Positions 9,848 through 20,453 of a DNA stretch of 64,000 nucleotides are shown here, in pieces; the first letter of the stretch is position 1; every line of letters begins with the position of its first letter. The notes under the pieces are model-generated. The model had not been told where the DNA came from. It saw only the letters and a program-made list of their open reading frames with translations, and did not search any database. Source of the stretch: Mycolicibacterium pulveris (lineage in GTDB: Bacteria; Actinomycetota; Actinomycetes; Mycobacteriales; Mycobacteriaceae); the NCBI RefSeq assembly GCF_010725725.1, contig NZ_AP022599.1, positions 5,420,750-5,484,749 of the forward strand, in the 5' to 3' direction. The position numbers and the translations under genes were made by a program.

Positions 9848-9853
9848 AACCGC

Positions 9854-11065
9854 ATGTCGTTCTCATTGGAGCTCTCCCCCGACCTCATCCACGTCCGGGA
9901 CTGGGTGCATGACTTCGCCGCCGACGTGATCCGACCGGCCGCTGCCGAGTGGGACGAACGCGAAGAGACACCGTGGCCGATCATTCAGGAAGCCGCCAAG
10001 GTGGGCATCTACTCCATGGAGTTCTTCGCCGAGCAGTCCGCGGAGCCGTCCGGCCTGGGCATGTTGACCGCGTTCGAGGAGATGTTCTGGGGCGACGCCG
10101 GTATCGCGCTGTCGATCATGGGTACCGGGCTGGCCGCGGCCTCCCTAGCCGCCAACGGCACCCCGGAGCAGATCGGCGAATGGGTGCCGCAGATGTTCGG
10201 CACGGTCAACGACCCCAAGGTCGCCGCGTTCTGTTCGTCGGAACCGGGCGCCGGGTCCGACGTCGGCGCCATTCTCACCCGTGCCCGCTACGACGAGGCC
10301 ACCGACGAATGGGTGCTCAACGGCACCAAGACCTGGGCCACCAACGGGGGTATCGCCGAGGTGCACGTCGTCGTGGCCTCGGTGTATCCCGAGCTCGGCA
10401 CCCGTGGGCAGGCCACCTTCATCATTCCGCCCGACACCCCCGGCTTCCGGCAGGGCCAGAAGTTCCGCAAGCACGGCATCCGGGCGTCGCACACCGCCGA
10501 GGTGGTGCTCGACGACGTGCGCATCCCGGGCAGGCTCATCGTCGGCGGCCGCGAGAAGTTCGAGGAACGCATCGCACGCGTCCGCGAGGGCAAGAGCGCG
10601 AAGAGCCAGGCCGCGCTGGCCACCTTCGAGCGCACCCGCCCGACCGTCGGCGCGATGGCCGTCGGCGTCGCCCGCGCGGCCTACGAGTATGCGCTGGAGT
10701 ACGCGTTGCAGCGCGAGCAGTTCGGCCGCAAGATCGCCGAATTCCAAGCCATCGCTTTCAAATTGGCCGACATGAAGGCGCGCATCGACGCGTCGCGGCT
10801 GCTGGTGTGGCGGGCGGGCTGGATGGCCCGCAACGGCAAGGCGTTCGACAACGCCGAGGGCTCGATGGCCAAGCTGGTGGCCAGTGAGACCGCGGTGTAT
10901 GTCACCGATGAGGCGATCCAGATTCTCGGCGGCAACGGCTACACCCGCGATTACCCGGTCGAGCGGATGCACCGCGACGCGAAGATCTTCACGATCTTCG
11001 AGGGCACCAGCGAGATCCAGCGCCTGGTGATCGGCCGCGCGGTCACCGGGTTGCCGCTGCGCTGA
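9854..11065 (+). CDS. Acyl-CoA dehydrogenase
   Basis: A 403-residue FAD-dependent acyl-CoA dehydrogenase that would catalyse the first step of beta-oxidation. It has the three-domain layout: a helical N-terminus, a middle domain with [12 protein letters not shown] and the WATNGG flavin-contact segment, and a C-terminal domain with [13 protein letters not shown], the [22 protein letters not shown] block and EGTSEIQ. The start ATG lies directly after a palindrome and has only a weak ribosome site, so the mRNA may be nearly leaderless. It is convergent with pdxT. Chain-length specificity is unknown. Confidence 0.92.
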   Translation: MSFSLELSPDLIHVRDWVHDFAADVIRPAAAEWDEREETPWPIIQEAAKVGIYSMEFFAEQSAEPSGLGMLTAFEEMFWGDAGIALSIMGTGLAAASLAANGTPEQIGEWVPQMFGTVNDPKVAAFCSSEPGAGSDVGAILTRARYDEATDEWVLNGTKTWATNGGIAEVHVVVASVYPELGTRGQATFIIPPDTPGFRQGQKFRKHGIRASHTAEVVLDDVRIPGRLIVGGREKFEERIARVREGKSAKSQAALATFERTRPTVGAMAVGVARAAYEYALEYALQREQFGRKIAEFQAIAFKLADMKARIDASRLLVWRAGWMARNGKAFDNAEGSMAKLVASETAVYVTDEAIQILGGNGYTRDYPVERMHRDAKIFTIFEGTSEIQRLVIGRAVTGLPLR

Positions 11066-11070
11066 CCGGC

Positions 11071-11119
11071 GATTTCGGCGCGCTGACAGCCCGTCACGGG
11101 GCATAAGCGCGCCGAAATC
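11071..11119. terminator. Bidirectional hairpin between acyl-CoA dehydrogenase and pdxT
   Basis: GATTTCGGCGCGCT (11071-11084) pairs perfectly with AGCGCGCCGAAATC (11106-11119), a 14-bp stem with a 21-base loop. It sits between two convergent stops and probably ends both transcripts. Confidence 0.65.
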
Positions 11120-11121
11120 AC

Positions 11122-11709
11122 TCAGGAGAGCAGGTCGACGAACAGTTTGTGGATGCGGCGGTCGCCGGTCATCTCCGGATGAAACGCCGTCGCGAGGCTA
11201 CGGTCCTGCCGCACCGCGACGACGTGGCCCGCCGCCTCGGCGAGCACCTGCACGCCCGGCCCGACGCGCTCCACCCACGGCGCCCGGATGAACACCGCGT
11301 GCACCGGCCCGTCGAGCCCTTCGAACGCGATGTCGCCCTCGAACGAATCAATTTGACGACCAAAAGCGTTGCGCCGCACGGTCATATCGATCGCCTCCAA
11401 TGGTGTGGCCTCGCGTCCGGCCGCGCCCGCGTCCAGGATCTCCGACGCCAGCAGGATCATGCCCGCACAGGATCCGTAGGCCGGCATCCCCTCGGCTAGC
11501 CGGGCGCGCAGCGGTTCGAGCAGCTCGAGCTCGCGCAGCAGATGGCTCATCGTGGTGGACTCCCCGCCCGGAATCACCAGCGCGTCCACCCGTTCCAGCT
11601 CGCGCAGACGCCGCACGGTCGACGCCTCGGCGCCGGCTTCGCGCAGCGCCGCGAGGTGCTCGCGGGTGTCGCCCTGCAGTGCGAGCACGCCGACGTGCGG
11701 CGTGCTCAT
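11122..11709 (-). CDS. pdxT: PdxT, glutaminase subunit of PLP synthase
   Basis: PdxT releases ammonia from glutamine for PdxS during de novo pyridoxal phosphate synthesis. The 195-residue protein starts at ATG 11709 (VGVLALQGD). It has the GGES motif (PGGESTTM), the nucleophile in GSCAGMI, and the catalytic His-Glu in FHPEMTGD. It overlaps the thioesterase gene by four bases, and pdxS lies one gene upstream: the pdxS-tesB-pdxT order of M. tuberculosis Rv2606c-Rv2604c. Confidence 0.97.
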   Translation of the reverse strand: MSTPHVGVLALQGDTREHLAALREAGAEASTVRRLRELERVDALVIPGGESTTMSHLLRELELLEPLRARLAEGMPAYGSCAGMILLASEILDAGAAGREATPLEAIDMTVRRNAFGRQIDSFEGDIAFEGLDGPVHAVFIRAPWVERVGPGVQVLAEAAGHVVAVRQDRSLATAFHPEMTGDRRIHKLFVDLLS

Positions 11710-12542
11710 GGCGTGTAGTCGCGCTTGTAGCGGGTCAGCCCCTCCTGCATCACCGCGGCCACCATCTCGCCGTACTGGTTGAAGATCTTGCCCTGGCACA
11801 GTGACCGTCCGCCCGAGGCCGACGGCGACGACTGGTCGTAGAGCAGCCACTCGTCGGCCCGGAACGGACGCATGAACCACATGGCGTGGTCCAGCGAGGC
11901 GACCTGTAGATGCTTGCGCACCTCGGGGTAGTTCACCTGCGCCGAACCGAGCAGGGTGAGGTCGCTCATGTAGGCCAGCGCGCAGATGTGCAGCACGCGG
12001 TCGTCGGGCAGCGGATCACGGTGGCGGAACCACACCTGCTGCTGGGACGCCTTGCCGGGCAACAGCGTGAGCTGATCGCGCGGAACGAGGCGCACGTCCC
12101 ACTCGGCGAACTGCGCGAACCCCGCGTCGTCGAACGCGCCCTGGGAGATGAAGTTGGGCAGGTCGTCGGGCGGCGGCGCAGCGGGCGCGGTGTCCTGGTG
12201 CTCGATGCCGCTCTGGTCGGTCTGAAACGACGCCGACATCGAGAAGATGGTCTCGCCGTGCTGGATGGCGTTGACGCGGCGGGTGACGAACGAGCCACCG
12301 TCGCGCAGCCGTTCGACGATGTAGACCGACGGGGCGCGGGCGTCACCCGGCCGCAGGAAGTAGCCGTGCAGGGAGTGCACCTCAAACCGCGGATCCACGG
12401 TGCGCACCGCCGAGACCAGCGACTGGCCGGCCACGTGTCCGCCGAATGTCCGTTGGAAGTAACCGGATTCGGGGCTGAAGACACCGCCGCGGTAGATGTT
12501 GACCTCGAGCTGCTCGAGGTCGAGGATCTGTTCGATCGACAC
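11706..12542 (-). CDS. tesB: Acyl-CoA thioesterase II (TesB)
   Basis: A 278-residue double-hotdog thioesterase that hydrolyses acyl-CoA. Typical TesB segments are [10 protein letters not shown], the N-terminal hotdog [12 protein letters not shown], and the second hotdog [22 protein letters not shown] with SGGRSLCQG. It starts with GTG at 12542. It lies inside the PLP synthase operon between pdxS and pdxT and overlaps pdxT, so it is cotranscribed with unrelated metabolism, as in other mycobacteria. Confidence 0.95.
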   Translation of the reverse strand: MSIEQILDLEQLEVNIYRGGVFSPESGYFQRTFGGHVAGQSLVSAVRTVDPRFEVHSLHGYFLRPGDARAPSVYIVERLRDGGSFVTRRVNAIQHGETIFSMSASFQTDQSGIEHQDTAPAAPPPDDLPNFISQGAFDDAGFAQFAEWDVRLVPRDQLTLLPGKASQQQVWFRHRDPLPDDRVLHICALAYMSDLTLLGSAQVNYPEVRKHLQVASLDHAMWFMRPFRADEWLLYDQSSPSASGGRSLCQGKIFNQYGEMVAAVMQEGLTRYKRDYTP

Positions 12543-12551
12543 GAGATGTGT

Positions 12552-13463
12552 TTACCAGCCGCGTTCGGCGAGCCGATGCGGGGCCGCAACGTCCTCGACG
12601 TTGATGCCGACCATCGGCTCCCCGAGCCCGCGTGACACCTTTGCCAGCACGTCAGGGTCGTCGTAGAAGGTGGTGGCCTTGACGATCGCGGCGGCGCGGG
12701 CCGCCGGGTCGCCGGACTTGAAGATGCCGGAGCCGACGAACACGCCCTCGGCGCCGAGCTGCATCATCATGGCCGCGTCGGCCGGGGTGGCGATGCCGCC
12801 CGCGGTGAACAACGTCACCGGCAGCTTCCCGGCGCGCGCCACCTCGACGACCAGATCGTAGGGAGCCTGCAATTCCTTTGCGGCGACATACAATTCGTCT
12901 TCGGACATCGACGTCAGACGTCGGATCTCGCCGCCGATCTGACGCATGTGGGTGGTCGCGTTGGAGACGTCGCCGGTGCCGGCCTCGCCCTTGGAGCGGA
13001 TCATCGCCGCGCCCTCGGTGATGCGGCGCAGCGCTTCGCCGAGGTTGGTCGCACCGCACACGAACGGCACGGTGAACTTCCACTTGTCGATGTGGTGGGT
13101 GTAGTCGGCGGGGGTGAGCACCTCGGACTCGTCGATGTAGTCGACGCCGAGGCTCTGCAGGATCTGCGCCTCGACGAAATGACCGATGCGGACCTTAGCC
13201 ATCACCGGGATCGTGACCGCCGAGATGATGCCCTCGATGAGATCAGGATCACTCATCCGCGCGACCCCGCCCTGGGCCCGGATGTCGGCAGGGACGCGTT
13301 CGAGCGCCATCACGGCCACCGCGCCCGCCCCCTCGGCGATGCGCGCCTGCTCGGGGGTGACCACGTCCATGATCACGCCGCCCTTGAGCATTTCGGCCAT
13401 GCCGCGCTTGACTCGTGCGGTGCCGGTCTGCGACACGGACCCGTCGTTCGCCGCGGTTTCCAC
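12552..13463 (-). CDS. pdxS: PdxS, synthase subunit of PLP synthase
   Basis: PdxS makes pyridoxal 5-phosphate from ribose 5-phosphate, glyceraldehyde 3-phosphate and ammonia from PdxT. I use the GTG at 13463, preceded by GGAGGAGATA; a frame from 13511 is longer but lacks a site. The 303 residues include the KGGVIMDVV start of the barrel, the [12 protein letters not shown] and [13 protein letters not shown] blocks and [13 protein letters not shown] phosphate site. It is the first gene of the pdxS-tesB-pdxT operon. Confidence 0.98.
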   Translation of the reverse strand: METAANDGSVSQTGTARVKRGMAEMLKGGVIMDVVTPEQARIAEGAGAVAVMALERVPADIRAQGGVARMSDPDLIEGIISAVTIPVMAKVRIGHFVEAQILQSLGVDYIDESEVLTPADYTHHIDKWKFTVPFVCGATNLGEALRRITEGAAMIRSKGEAGTGDVSNATTHMRQIGGEIRRLTSMSEDELYVAAKELQAPYDLVVEVARAGKLPVTLFTAGGIATPADAAMMMQLGAEGVFVGSGIFKSGDPAARAAAIVKATTFYDDPDVLAKVSRGLGEPMVGINVEDVAAPHRLAERGW

Positions 13464-13530
13464 TGCTATCTCCTCCAGATCGCTACTGATCCACTGTAAT
13501 GGCGGCCGCAAATGCGTTTATTCCGCAGCA

Positions 13531-14580
13531 TCAGCGGATCGATTGCAGCTGCCGTCGCGGCACGATGTCCCGCGCGTCGGCCAGCTCGTCGGCCAGTTCG
13601 TTGGCCTGAGCCAGCAGCTCGGCGAGTTGCACGGGATACACAGCTTCCCCGCTGGCGACCAACTCTTGGATCATTGTCTCATCGCACCAGCGATACCCGT
13701 GAATGTAGGACCGCTCCAGACCGGTCCGGCCGGCCGGCGAGGGTTCGAAACGGCGGGTGCGGTGCACGAAGAACATCTCCTCGCTGCGGATCACCGACCC
13801 GTTGAAGTCGATCACCGCGTCGCGCCGCCACACGGGCCCGATCATCTGGTCGGGGTCGACCCGCAGCCCGGTTTCTTCTTCCACTTCGCGCGCCGCGGCC
13901 TCGTGCAGCGTCTCACCTTGTTGTACGGCGCCGCCGACCGTGAACCACCAGCGCGGCGCCGGGTCTCCGTCAGCGCTGGCGAACGCCGGGTCCGATCCGC
14001 TCAACAGCAGCACCGCACCGGTGTCGTCCAGCAGCACGACGCGCGCCGAAAGACGCCGACTCACTCCCAGCGCGGTGTCGGCTCGTTCGGCGATCTCGAA
14101 ATATGTTGGCAGCGCGGCGGTTCCGCCCAGTCTTAGCGCCCGCACCGCGGGGCGTTCGCGCAGCGCGAGGGTGTCGCGGACGGCATCGTTGTGGAAGCGG
14201 CGCGCCAACAGCACCCGCGCCTCCGCCTCGGCGAGTTCGGCGACCAGTGCGACGGGCACCGACGCCGGGTCCACCATCGCCAGCGCCGCGGACAGCTCGT
14301 TCTCGGCGGCCTCGCGCGTCGACCGGGGAGCACGTTCGGCCGCGTCGGCCAGCGCCGCCAGCCGCTTGCCCTGTGGCCCGCCGCCATAGGCGTCGGCGGC
14401 CACCGCACGGGCGACGACGGCCCGTCGCGCCAGCGCCCCGTCCAGGACCTGCCAGGACAGGTCGTAGCGCACATGCAGGCGGTCGAGCCGGTTGGCCGTC
14501 TGCAGCGCCCATCCGCCGATCGCGAGCAACACCACGACCAGGACCGCGAGCGCGATGACCACGACCCAGGTGATGGTCAA
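13531..14580 (-). CDS. Membrane-anchored NUDIX hydrolase
   Basis: A 349-residue protein with an N-terminal membrane helix (residues 5-27), a helical region of about 130 residues, then a NUDIX domain with the complete box GGAVQQGETLHEAAAREVEEETG near residues 218-240. NUDIX enzymes cleave nucleoside diphosphates linked to other groups; the substrate is unknown. It corresponds by position to M. tuberculosis Rv2609c. The TTG start overlaps the pimA stop in TTGA, so it is probably the last gene of the pimA operon. Confidence 0.88.
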   Translation of the reverse strand: MTITWVVVIALAVLVVVLLAIGGWALQTANRLDRLHVRYDLSWQVLDGALARRAVVARAVAADAYGGGPQGKRLAALADAAERAPRSTREAAENELSAALAMVDPASVPVALVAELAEAEARVLLARRFHNDAVRDTLALRERPAVRALRLGGTAALPTYFEIAERADTALGVSRRLSARVVLLDDTGAVLLLSGSDPAFASADGDPAPRWWFTVGGAVQQGETLHEAAAREVEEETGLRVDPDQMIGPVWRRDAVIDFNGSVIRSEEMFFVHRTRRFEPSPAGRTGLERSYIHGYRWCDETMIQELVASGEAVYPVQLAELLAQANELADELADARDIVPRRQLQSIR

Positions 14581-15701
14581 CTCGCCACCTGCACCTTGAC
14601 CCCCGCCCCAGCGACGGTCTCGTAGACCCGCATGATCTGGCGGGCCACCACCGACCAGTCGTAGCGCCGGACCGCATCCGATGCCGCCTCGATGTAGCGC
14701 TCACGCAGGATGTCGTTCTCCAGCATCTCGATCAGGCCCTCGGCGAGCGCGGCGGAGTCGTCGACGGGCACCAGCCGGCCGACCGCGCCGTCCATCAGCA
14801 CCCGCCGGAAGGCGTCGAGGTCGCTGGCCACCACCGGGGTGCCGGCCGCCATCGCCTCCACGAGCACGATGCCGAAGCTCTCGCCGCCGGTGTGCGGCGC
14901 GCAGTAGACGTCGGCGCTGCGCATCGCCGACGCCTTCTCGCGGTCGTCGACCTGCCCGAGGAACCGCAGGTGCCGGGCCAGCTTCCCGGCGTTCTCGCGC
15001 AGTTCGTCGGCGTCGCCGCGGCCCACGATGAGGATCTCGATGTCCTCGAACCGCTCGACCAGCGTCGGCAGCGCCCGCAGCAGCACGGCCATGCCCTTGC
15101 GGGGCTCGTCGAACCGGCCGAGGAACAGCACCGACTTGCCCGGCCGCGGATAACCGTCCAGCAGCGGGGCGGACGCGAACGACTCGACATCAACCCCGTT
15201 GGGAATTTCGACCGCGTCGCTGCCCAACGCCTCCATCTGCCACCGCCGGGCCAGTTCGGACACCGCGATCCGGCCGACGATCTTCTCGTGCATGGGCCGA
15301 AGGATCGGTTCGAACACACTGAGCGTCAACGACTTTGTCGTCGAGGTGTGAAAGGTCGCGACGATCGGGCCTTCGGCGATGTTGAGCGCCAGCATCGACA
15401 GGCTCGGCGCGTTGGGCTCGTGCAGGTGCAGCACGTCGAAATCGCCCTCGGCCAGCCAGCGTTTGACCATGCGGTGGGTGGCGGGGCCGAACCGCAGCCG
15501 CGCCACCGAACCGTTGTACGGGATCGGCACCGCCCTGCCGCCGGACACCACGTAGTCCGGCAGGGTCACATCCGGCGACGACGGCGCCAGCACGCTGACC
15601 TCGTGCCCGCGGCTGCGCATCACCTCGGCCAGTTGCAGGACGTGGGACTGCACGCCGCCGGGCACGTCGAACGAATACGGGCACACCATGCCGATCCGCA
15701 T
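14577..15701 (-). CDS. pimA: PimA, phosphatidyl-myo-inositol mannosyltransferase
   Basis: PimA transfers mannose from GDP-mannose to position 2 of phosphatidylinositol on the inner face of the plasma membrane, starting PIM, LM and LAM synthesis. The 374-residue GT4 glycosyltransferase starts at ATG 15701 (MRIGMVCPYSFDVPGGVQ). It shows the GRFDEPRKGM donor-site segment and the E-x7-E motif in GESFGIVLVEAMAAG. The start overlaps the patA stop (TGATG). It sits in the conserved thrS-HIT-pgsA1-patA-pimA order. Confidence 0.98.
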   Translation of the reverse strand: MRIGMVCPYSFDVPGGVQSHVLQLAEVMRSRGHEVSVLAPSSPDVTLPDYVVSGGRAVPIPYNGSVARLRFGPATHRMVKRWLAEGDFDVLHLHEPNAPSLSMLALNIAEGPIVATFHTSTTKSLTLSVFEPILRPMHEKIVGRIAVSELARRWQMEALGSDAVEIPNGVDVESFASAPLLDGYPRPGKSVLFLGRFDEPRKGMAVLLRALPTLVERFEDIEILIVGRGDADELRENAGKLARHLRFLGQVDDREKASAMRSADVYCAPHTGGESFGIVLVEAMAAGTPVVASDLDAFRRVLMDGAVGRLVPVDDSAALAEGLIEMLENDILRERYIEAASDAVRRYDWSVVARQIMRVYETVAGAGVKVQVAS

Positions 15702-16633
15702 CAGCTCGCTCCCAGCTTGGCGCGCCGCTCGGCGGGCAGATCGGCCAGCCATTGCGGCTGAATCATGTGCCAGTCTGCCGGGTGCGCGGCGATGTTGCGG
15801 GCGAACCGGTCAGCCAGCGCCTGGGTGATGACGGTGACGTCCCCTGACGAGGTGTCCACCGGCGGGTACACCCCCATGCCCCAACCGTCCCCCTCGAACC
15901 AGCAGTGCGCAGGCAACAGCACCGCCCCGGTCTCGATGGCCAGCTTCGCCGATCCGGCGGGCATGCGGGTCGGTTCGCCGAAGAAGTCGACCTGCACACC
16001 GTTGCGGCTGAGGTCCCGTTCGGCCATCAGGCACACGATCCGGTTGTCGGCCAGGCGTTCGCGCAGGATGTCGTACGGCGGGCGTTCGCCACCGGACGAC
16101 GGCAGCACCTCGAAACCCAGGCTCTCCCGGTAGGCCACGAACCGGTGGTAGAGCGATTCGGGTTTGAGCCGTTCGGCGACGGTGGTGAACGGGCCGTGGT
16201 TCTGCACCAGCCACACCCCGGCCATGTCCCAATTGCCGCTGTGCGGCAGCGCCAGCACCACTCCGCGGCCGCGCTCCAGCGCGGCCCACACCCGGTCGAC
16301 GTCGTGCACGAAAAGCTCGCGTCCCAGGGCCTCGTGGTCCATGGTCGGCAGCCGGAACGCCTCGCGCCAATACCGGGCGTACGACGCCAGCGACGCCCGG
16401 ATCAAGCCGTCCGGCACCCGGTCGGGCGTGACGCCGATGACCCGGGCGAGGTTCTTGCGCAACTGTTCTGGGCCGCCGCCGCGCGCAGCGTAGTGGGCTC
16501 CGGCGCCGAACGCATTGCGCGCCACGACCTCCGGCATGGCGCGCACCAGGCGCCAGCCGGCCGCGAAGCCCCAGTCCGTCAACCGTCCGCTCAACGGGTT
16601 GCCCGTCTGCGGTTCCGGCTGGGTGCTCGTCAC
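15701..16633 (-). CDS. patA: PatA, phosphatidylinositol mannoside acyltransferase
   Basis: This enzyme acylates the mannose of PIM1 or PIM2 with palmitoyl-CoA and belongs to the lipid A acyltransferase (HtrB-like) family. The GTG at 16633 gives 310 residues. The acyltransferase H-x4-D motif is in LPHSGNWDMAG near residue 127, followed by the family block VCLMAERDLSRNGVQVDFFGEP. It is flanked by pgsA1 (four-base overlap) and pimA (one-base overlap), so the three PIM steps are made from one message. Confidence 0.96.
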   Translation of the reverse strand: MTSTQPEPQTGNPLSGRLTDWGFAAGWRLVRAMPEVVARNAFGAGAHYAARGGGPEQLRKNLARVIGVTPDRVPDGLIRASLASYARYWREAFRLPTMDHEALGRELFVHDVDRVWAALERGRGVVLALPHSGNWDMAGVWLVQNHGPFTTVAERLKPESLYHRFVAYRESLGFEVLPSSGGERPPYDILRERLADNRIVCLMAERDLSRNGVQVDFFGEPTRMPAGSAKLAIETGAVLLPAHCWFEGDGWGMGVYPPVDTSSGDVTVITQALADRFARNIAAHPADWHMIQPQWLADLPAERRAKLGAS

Positions 16634-17307
16634 GCCGGCTCCTCCCCCGGCGGGTGGGGTTCGCGGGCGTCGGGTTTGGTCAGCAGATCCATCGCGCCGG
16701 GCGAGGTGCGCACGCTGTGCACCCGCTGCCCGAGCGTGATGAGGCTGGTGATCGCCAGCACCCACATCGCCACGTGCAGCGCCCACGGCTGCGGGAAGAA
16801 CGGCAGGTCCGAGACGCCGGCCCCGACCAGCACGATGATCAGCCGTTCGGGCCGTTCGATCAGCCCGCCCTCCCCGGAGAGCCCGCTCGCCTCGGCGCGG
16901 GCCTTGATGTAGGAGATGACCTGCGAGGTGACCAGGCAGATCGCGGTCGCCACCACCAGCGAGGTGCTGTGCAGGCCGAACGCGGCCCACCACAGCAGCC
17001 CGCAGAAGATCGCGCCGTCGCCGATGCGGTCGCAGGTGGCGTCGAGCACGGCACCGAACCGGGTGCCGCCGCCGCGCTCCCGGGCCATCGCGCCGTCGAG
17101 CATGTCGGCGAGCACGAAGAACCACACGGCGACCGCGCCCCACCACAGCTGGCCGATCGGGAACAGGATCAGCGCGCCCAGCACCGAGCCGGCGGTGCCG
17201 AAGATGGTGATCATGTCCGGGGTCAGGCCCGCCCGCAGCGCGGCCTTGGCGATCGGCTTACTGAGCTTCTCGTAGGCCGCGCGGGTCATCAGGTAGAAGT
17301 TGCTCAC
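16630..17307 (-). CDS. pgsA1: PgsA1, CDP-alcohol phosphatidyltransferase for phosphatidylinositol phosphate
   Basis: An integral membrane enzyme that makes phosphatidylinositol phosphate from CDP-diacylglycerol and inositol phosphate, feeding PimA. The 225-residue protein starts at GTG 17307. The CDP-alcohol motif D-G-x2-A-R-x8-G-x3-D-x3-D is complete in LDGAMARERGGG and GAVLDATCDR (residues about 71-95), followed by several membrane segments. It overlaps the HIT gene and patA by four bases each. Confidence 0.97.
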   Translation of the reverse strand: MSNFYLMTRAAYEKLSKPIAKAALRAGLTPDMITIFGTAGSVLGALILFPIGQLWWGAVAVWFFVLADMLDGAMARERGGGTRFGAVLDATCDRIGDGAIFCGLLWWAAFGLHSTSLVVATAICLVTSQVISYIKARAEASGLSGEGGLIERPERLIIVLVGAGVSDLPFFPQPWALHVAMWVLAITSLITLGQRVHSVRTSPGAMDLLTKPDAREPHPPGEEPA

Positions 17308-17894
17308 TTCTGTTTCGCCCACTCCGTTGCCAGCAGTTGACGGGTCTCGCGCAGCAGCTGCGGCACCACCTTGGCGCCGCCGATGATCGTGATGAAGTTC
17401 GCATCGCCGATCCAGCGCGGCACCACGTGCATGTGCAGGTGTTCGGCCAGCGAGCCGCCCGACACCCTGCCCAGGTTGAGCCCGACGTTGAAGCCCATCG
17501 GGTTCGAGACGCTCTTGATCACCCGAATGGACTTCTGGGTGAACGCCATCAGCTCGGCGCTCTCGGCCTCGGTGAGGTCCTCCAGCTCTGACACCCGCCG
17601 GTAGGGCACCACCATGAGATGGCCGGGGTTGTACGGGTACAGGTTGAGCACCACGTACACCAGCTCGCCGCGGGCCACCATCAGGCCGTCCTCGTCGGAG
17701 AGCGTCGGGATCTCGGTGAACGGCCTTGATCCACCGCTCTTTTCGTGCCGCGTCGGGGTTTCGGCGATGTAGCTCATCCGGTGCGGCGTCCACAGCCGCT
17801 GCAGGTGGTCGGGCTCGCCGACGCCGTGGTCGACGATCGTGCGGTCGTCCTGTTCGGCTGCCGGTCTGTCGCGCAGGCTTTCGTCACTTGTCAC
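17304..17894 (-). CDS. HIT family protein, AP4A phosphorylase type
   Basis: A 196-residue histidine triad protein with the active site [10 protein letters not shown] near residue 155 and upstream [16 protein letters not shown]. The M. tuberculosis homologue, Rv2613c, is known as a diadenosine tetraphosphate phosphorylase. Starts with GTG at 17894. It overlaps thrS and pgsA1 by four bases, placing a nucleotide-handling enzyme between tRNA charging and phospholipid synthesis. A direct role in PIM synthesis is not implied. Confidence 0.93.
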   Translation of the reverse strand: MTSDESLRDRPAAEQDDRTIVDHGVGEPDHLQRLWTPHRMSYIAETPTRHEKSGGSRPFTEIPTLSDEDGLMVARGELVYVVLNLYPYNPGHLMVVPYRRVSELEDLTEAESAELMAFTQKSIRVIKSVSNPMGFNVGLNLGRVSGGSLAEHLHMHVVPRWIGDANFITIIGGAKVVPQLLRETRQLLATEWAKQK

Positions 17895-19945
17895 GACTTG
17901 CCGCCCACCTTGAGTAGTTCCGCGGTGGGAGCGGTGTTTTCCCGGCTCGCCACCCAGTTGACGATGGCTTGGATGGCGTCGTCGCGTGGCACCCCGTTGA
18001 GCTGGGTGCGGTCGCCGAAGCGGAAGCTGACCGCGTCGGCCTCGGCGTCGCGGTCGCCGGCCACCAACATGAACGGCACCTTCTGGTTGGTGTGGTTGAC
18101 GATCTTCTTGGCCATCCGGTCGTCGCTGGTGTCCACTTCGGCCCGGATACCACGCAGTTTCAGTTGCGCGGCAACGCCGTTGAGGTACGGGATGTGGTCG
18201 TCGGAGACCGGGATGCCGACCACCTGCACCGGCGCCAGCCACGCCGGGAACGCGCCGGCGTAGTGCTCGGTGAGGACGCCGAAGAACCGCTCGATGGAGC
18301 CGAACAGGGCGCGGTGGATCATCACCGGCCGCTGCCTTGTCCCGTCGGCGGCGGTGTACTCCAGCTCGAAGCGTTCGGGGAAGTTGAAGTCCAGCTGGAT
18401 GGTCGACATCTGCCAGCTGCGTCCCAGCGCGTCTTTGACCTGCACCGAGATCTTCGGCCCGTAGAACGCCGCGCCCCCGGGATCGGGCACCAGCTCCAGA
18501 CCCGAGGCCTCCCCGACCTCGGCCAGCACCGCGGTGGCCTCTTCCCAGAGTTCGTCTGAGCCGACGAACTTTTCGGGATCCTTGGTGGACAGCTCGAGGT
18601 AGAAGTCGGTCAGGCCGTAGTCAGCGAGCAGGTCCAGCACGAACCTCAGCAGCGAGGTCAGCTCGCCGCGCATCTGGTCGCGGGTGCAGTAGATGTGCGC
18701 GTCGTCCATCGTCAGCCCGCGCACCCGGGTCAGCCCGTGGACGACGCCGGACAACTCGTAGCGGTAGACGGTGCCGAATTCGAACAGCCGCAACGGCAGT
18801 TCGCGATAGGACCGCCCGCGCGACCTGAAGATCAGGCAGTGCATCGGGCAGTTCATCGGCTTGAGGTAGTAGTCCTGGCCCGGCTTGCGCACCGTGCCGT
18901 CCTCGTTGTACTCGGCGTCCAGGTGCATCGGCGGGAACATGCCGTCGGCGTACCAGTCCAGGTGCCCGGAGATCTTGAACAGCTCGGCCTTGGTGATGTG
19001 CGGGGTGTTGACGAACTGATAGCCGGCCTCGCTGTGCTTGCGCCGCGAATAGTCCTCCAGCTCGCGCCGGATGATGCCGCCCTTCGGGTGGAAAACGGCT
19101 AAGCCGGAACCGATTTCGTCAGGGAAGCTGAACAGGTCGAGTTCGGCGCCGAGCTTGCGGTGGTCGCGGCGCTGGGCTTCCTCGATCAGCTCCAGGTGAT
19201 GCTCGAGGGCTTCCTGCGACTCCCAGGCGGTGCCGTAGATGCGCTGCAGGCTGGGGTTGTTCTGGTTGCCGCGCCAGTAGGCCGCCGACGTGCGGGTCAA
19301 CTTGAACGCCGGAATGTAGCGCGTGGTCGGAATGTGCGGGCCGCGGCACAGATCGCCCCATTCCCGTTCTCTGGTGCGGGGATTGAGGTTGTCGTAGGCG
19401 GTGAGCTCGTCGCCACCGACCTCCATCACCTCCGGGTCGCCGGACTTGTCGTCGACCAATTCCAGTTTGTAGGGCTCGCCGGCAAGTTCTTCGCGCGCTT
19501 GCTCTTTGGACTCATAGACCCGCCGCGAGAACAGCTGGCCTTCCTTGATGATCTGGCGCATACGCTTCTCGAGCGCCGCCAGATCCTCGGGGGTGAACGC
19601 GCGCTCGACGTCGAAGTCGTAGTAGAACCCGTCGGTGATGGGCGGGCCGATGCCGAGCTTGGCCTCGGGGAACAGGTCCTGGACGGCCTGGGCGAGCACG
19701 TGTGCGGTGGAGTGACGCAGCACGCTGCGGCCCTCCTCGGTGTTGGCGGCCACCGGCGTCACCTCGACGTCGGAATCCGGCGTCCACGACAGGTCACGCA
19801 ACCGGCCCTCGGGGTCGCGCACGACGACGATCGCGTCGGGCGCGCCGCGGCTGGGCAGGCCCGCTTCCCGTACCGCCGCCCCCGCGGTGGTCCCGGCAGC
19901 GACCCGGATCGGGGCTGCAGGGGCGTGGTTGACGGCGGCGCTCAT
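17891..19945 (-). CDS. thrS: Threonyl-tRNA synthetase
   Basis: Charges tRNA-Thr. The 684-residue protein starts at ATG 19945 with GGAGAG upstream; an in-frame start at 19981 is longer but lacks a site. It has a short TGS-like N-terminus, the editing domain ([11 protein letters not shown] and GFYYDFD), the class II catalytic core with [11 protein letters not shown] and [17 protein letters not shown], and a C-terminal anticodon-binding domain ([19 protein letters not shown]). It heads the operon down to pimA. I looked for a T-box leader and found none. Confidence 0.98.
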   Translation of the reverse strand: MSAAVNHAPAAPIRVAAGTTAGAAVREAGLPSRGAPDAIVVVRDPEGRLRDLSWTPDSDVEVTPVAANTEEGRSVLRHSTAHVLAQAVQDLFPEAKLGIGPPITDGFYYDFDVERAFTPEDLAALEKRMRQIIKEGQLFSRRVYESKEQAREELAGEPYKLELVDDKSGDPEVMEVGGDELTAYDNLNPRTREREWGDLCRGPHIPTTRYIPAFKLTRTSAAYWRGNQNNPSLQRIYGTAWESQEALEHHLELIEEAQRRDHRKLGAELDLFSFPDEIGSGLAVFHPKGGIIRRELEDYSRRKHSEAGYQFVNTPHITKAELFKISGHLDWYADGMFPPMHLDAEYNEDGTVRKPGQDYYLKPMNCPMHCLIFRSRGRSYRELPLRLFEFGTVYRYELSGVVHGLTRVRGLTMDDAHIYCTRDQMRGELTSLLRFVLDLLADYGLTDFYLELSTKDPEKFVGSDELWEEATAVLAEVGEASGLELVPDPGGAAFYGPKISVQVKDALGRSWQMSTIQLDFNFPERFELEYTAADGTRQRPVMIHRALFGSIERFFGVLTEHYAGAFPAWLAPVQVVGIPVSDDHIPYLNGVAAQLKLRGIRAEVDTSDDRMAKKIVNHTNQKVPFMLVAGDRDAEADAVSFRFGDRTQLNGVPRDDAIQAIVNWVASRENTAPTAELLKVGGKS

Positions 19946-20018
19946 CGGTGACTCTCCAAGCTCTCGGGGGAAATTTTCCAACCAACTCAGGACGCGACCA
20001 TGCTATCTAGGCGCTCGC

Positions 20019-20453
20019 TCAGGATCCCAAGCCAATAGGGCTGTTCAGCCAGGTCCGCTCGATGCCGACCAGCCCGGCGCCCCAACCCAGCGCGCCGAGC
20101 AGCCACAGCGTCGCCACCACGACCAACGCGGTGAACAGGCCGCCGAGCGCCTGCACGGACCAGTGCTGACGGCGTAACCATGCCATCACCTCGTCGTAGC
20201 GCCTGCGGACCAGAAGAAGGGCGCGTCGCGCCCACATGAACTCGGTGGACAGGATGCCCAACCCGACGAACACGATGGCCCAGCCCGGCCCCGGGTACGG
20301 GATCGCCACGATGCCGACGGCCAGCACCAACACGCCGACGACCCCGACCACGATGCGGTAGATGAACTCGATGCGGCGGCGCCGGCGCAGCCGGTCGCGC
20401 CAGCGCAGGAAGCGGTTGACCCGCTGGTCTTGCTGGTCCTGCTGGTCGGTCAC
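20019..20453 (-). CDS. TIGR02611 family small membrane protein
   Basis: A 144-residue protein starting at GTG 20453. After a Gln/Asp-rich and Arg-rich head it has two membrane segments: VVGVVGVLVLAVGIVAIPYPGPGWAIVFVGLGIL, with the PYPGPGW motif typical of this PGPGW-type family, and a second hydrophobic pair near the C-terminus (LFTALVVVATLWLLG). Function unknown. It overlaps the thioesterase gene by four bases (GTGA). Confidence 0.8.
   Translation of the reverse strand: MTDQQDQQDQRVNRFLRWRDRLRRRRRIEFIYRIVVGVVGVLVLAVGIVAIPYPGPGWAIVFVGLGILSTEFMWARRALLLVRRRYDEVMAWLRRQHWSVQALGGLFTALVVVATLWLLGALGWGAGLVGIERTWLNSPIGLGS

Noticed and set aside
19946..20018. A T-box riboswitch upstream of thrS
   Set aside because: The short gap lacks a T-box sequence or specifier stem and actinobacterial thrS is not usually controlled this way.
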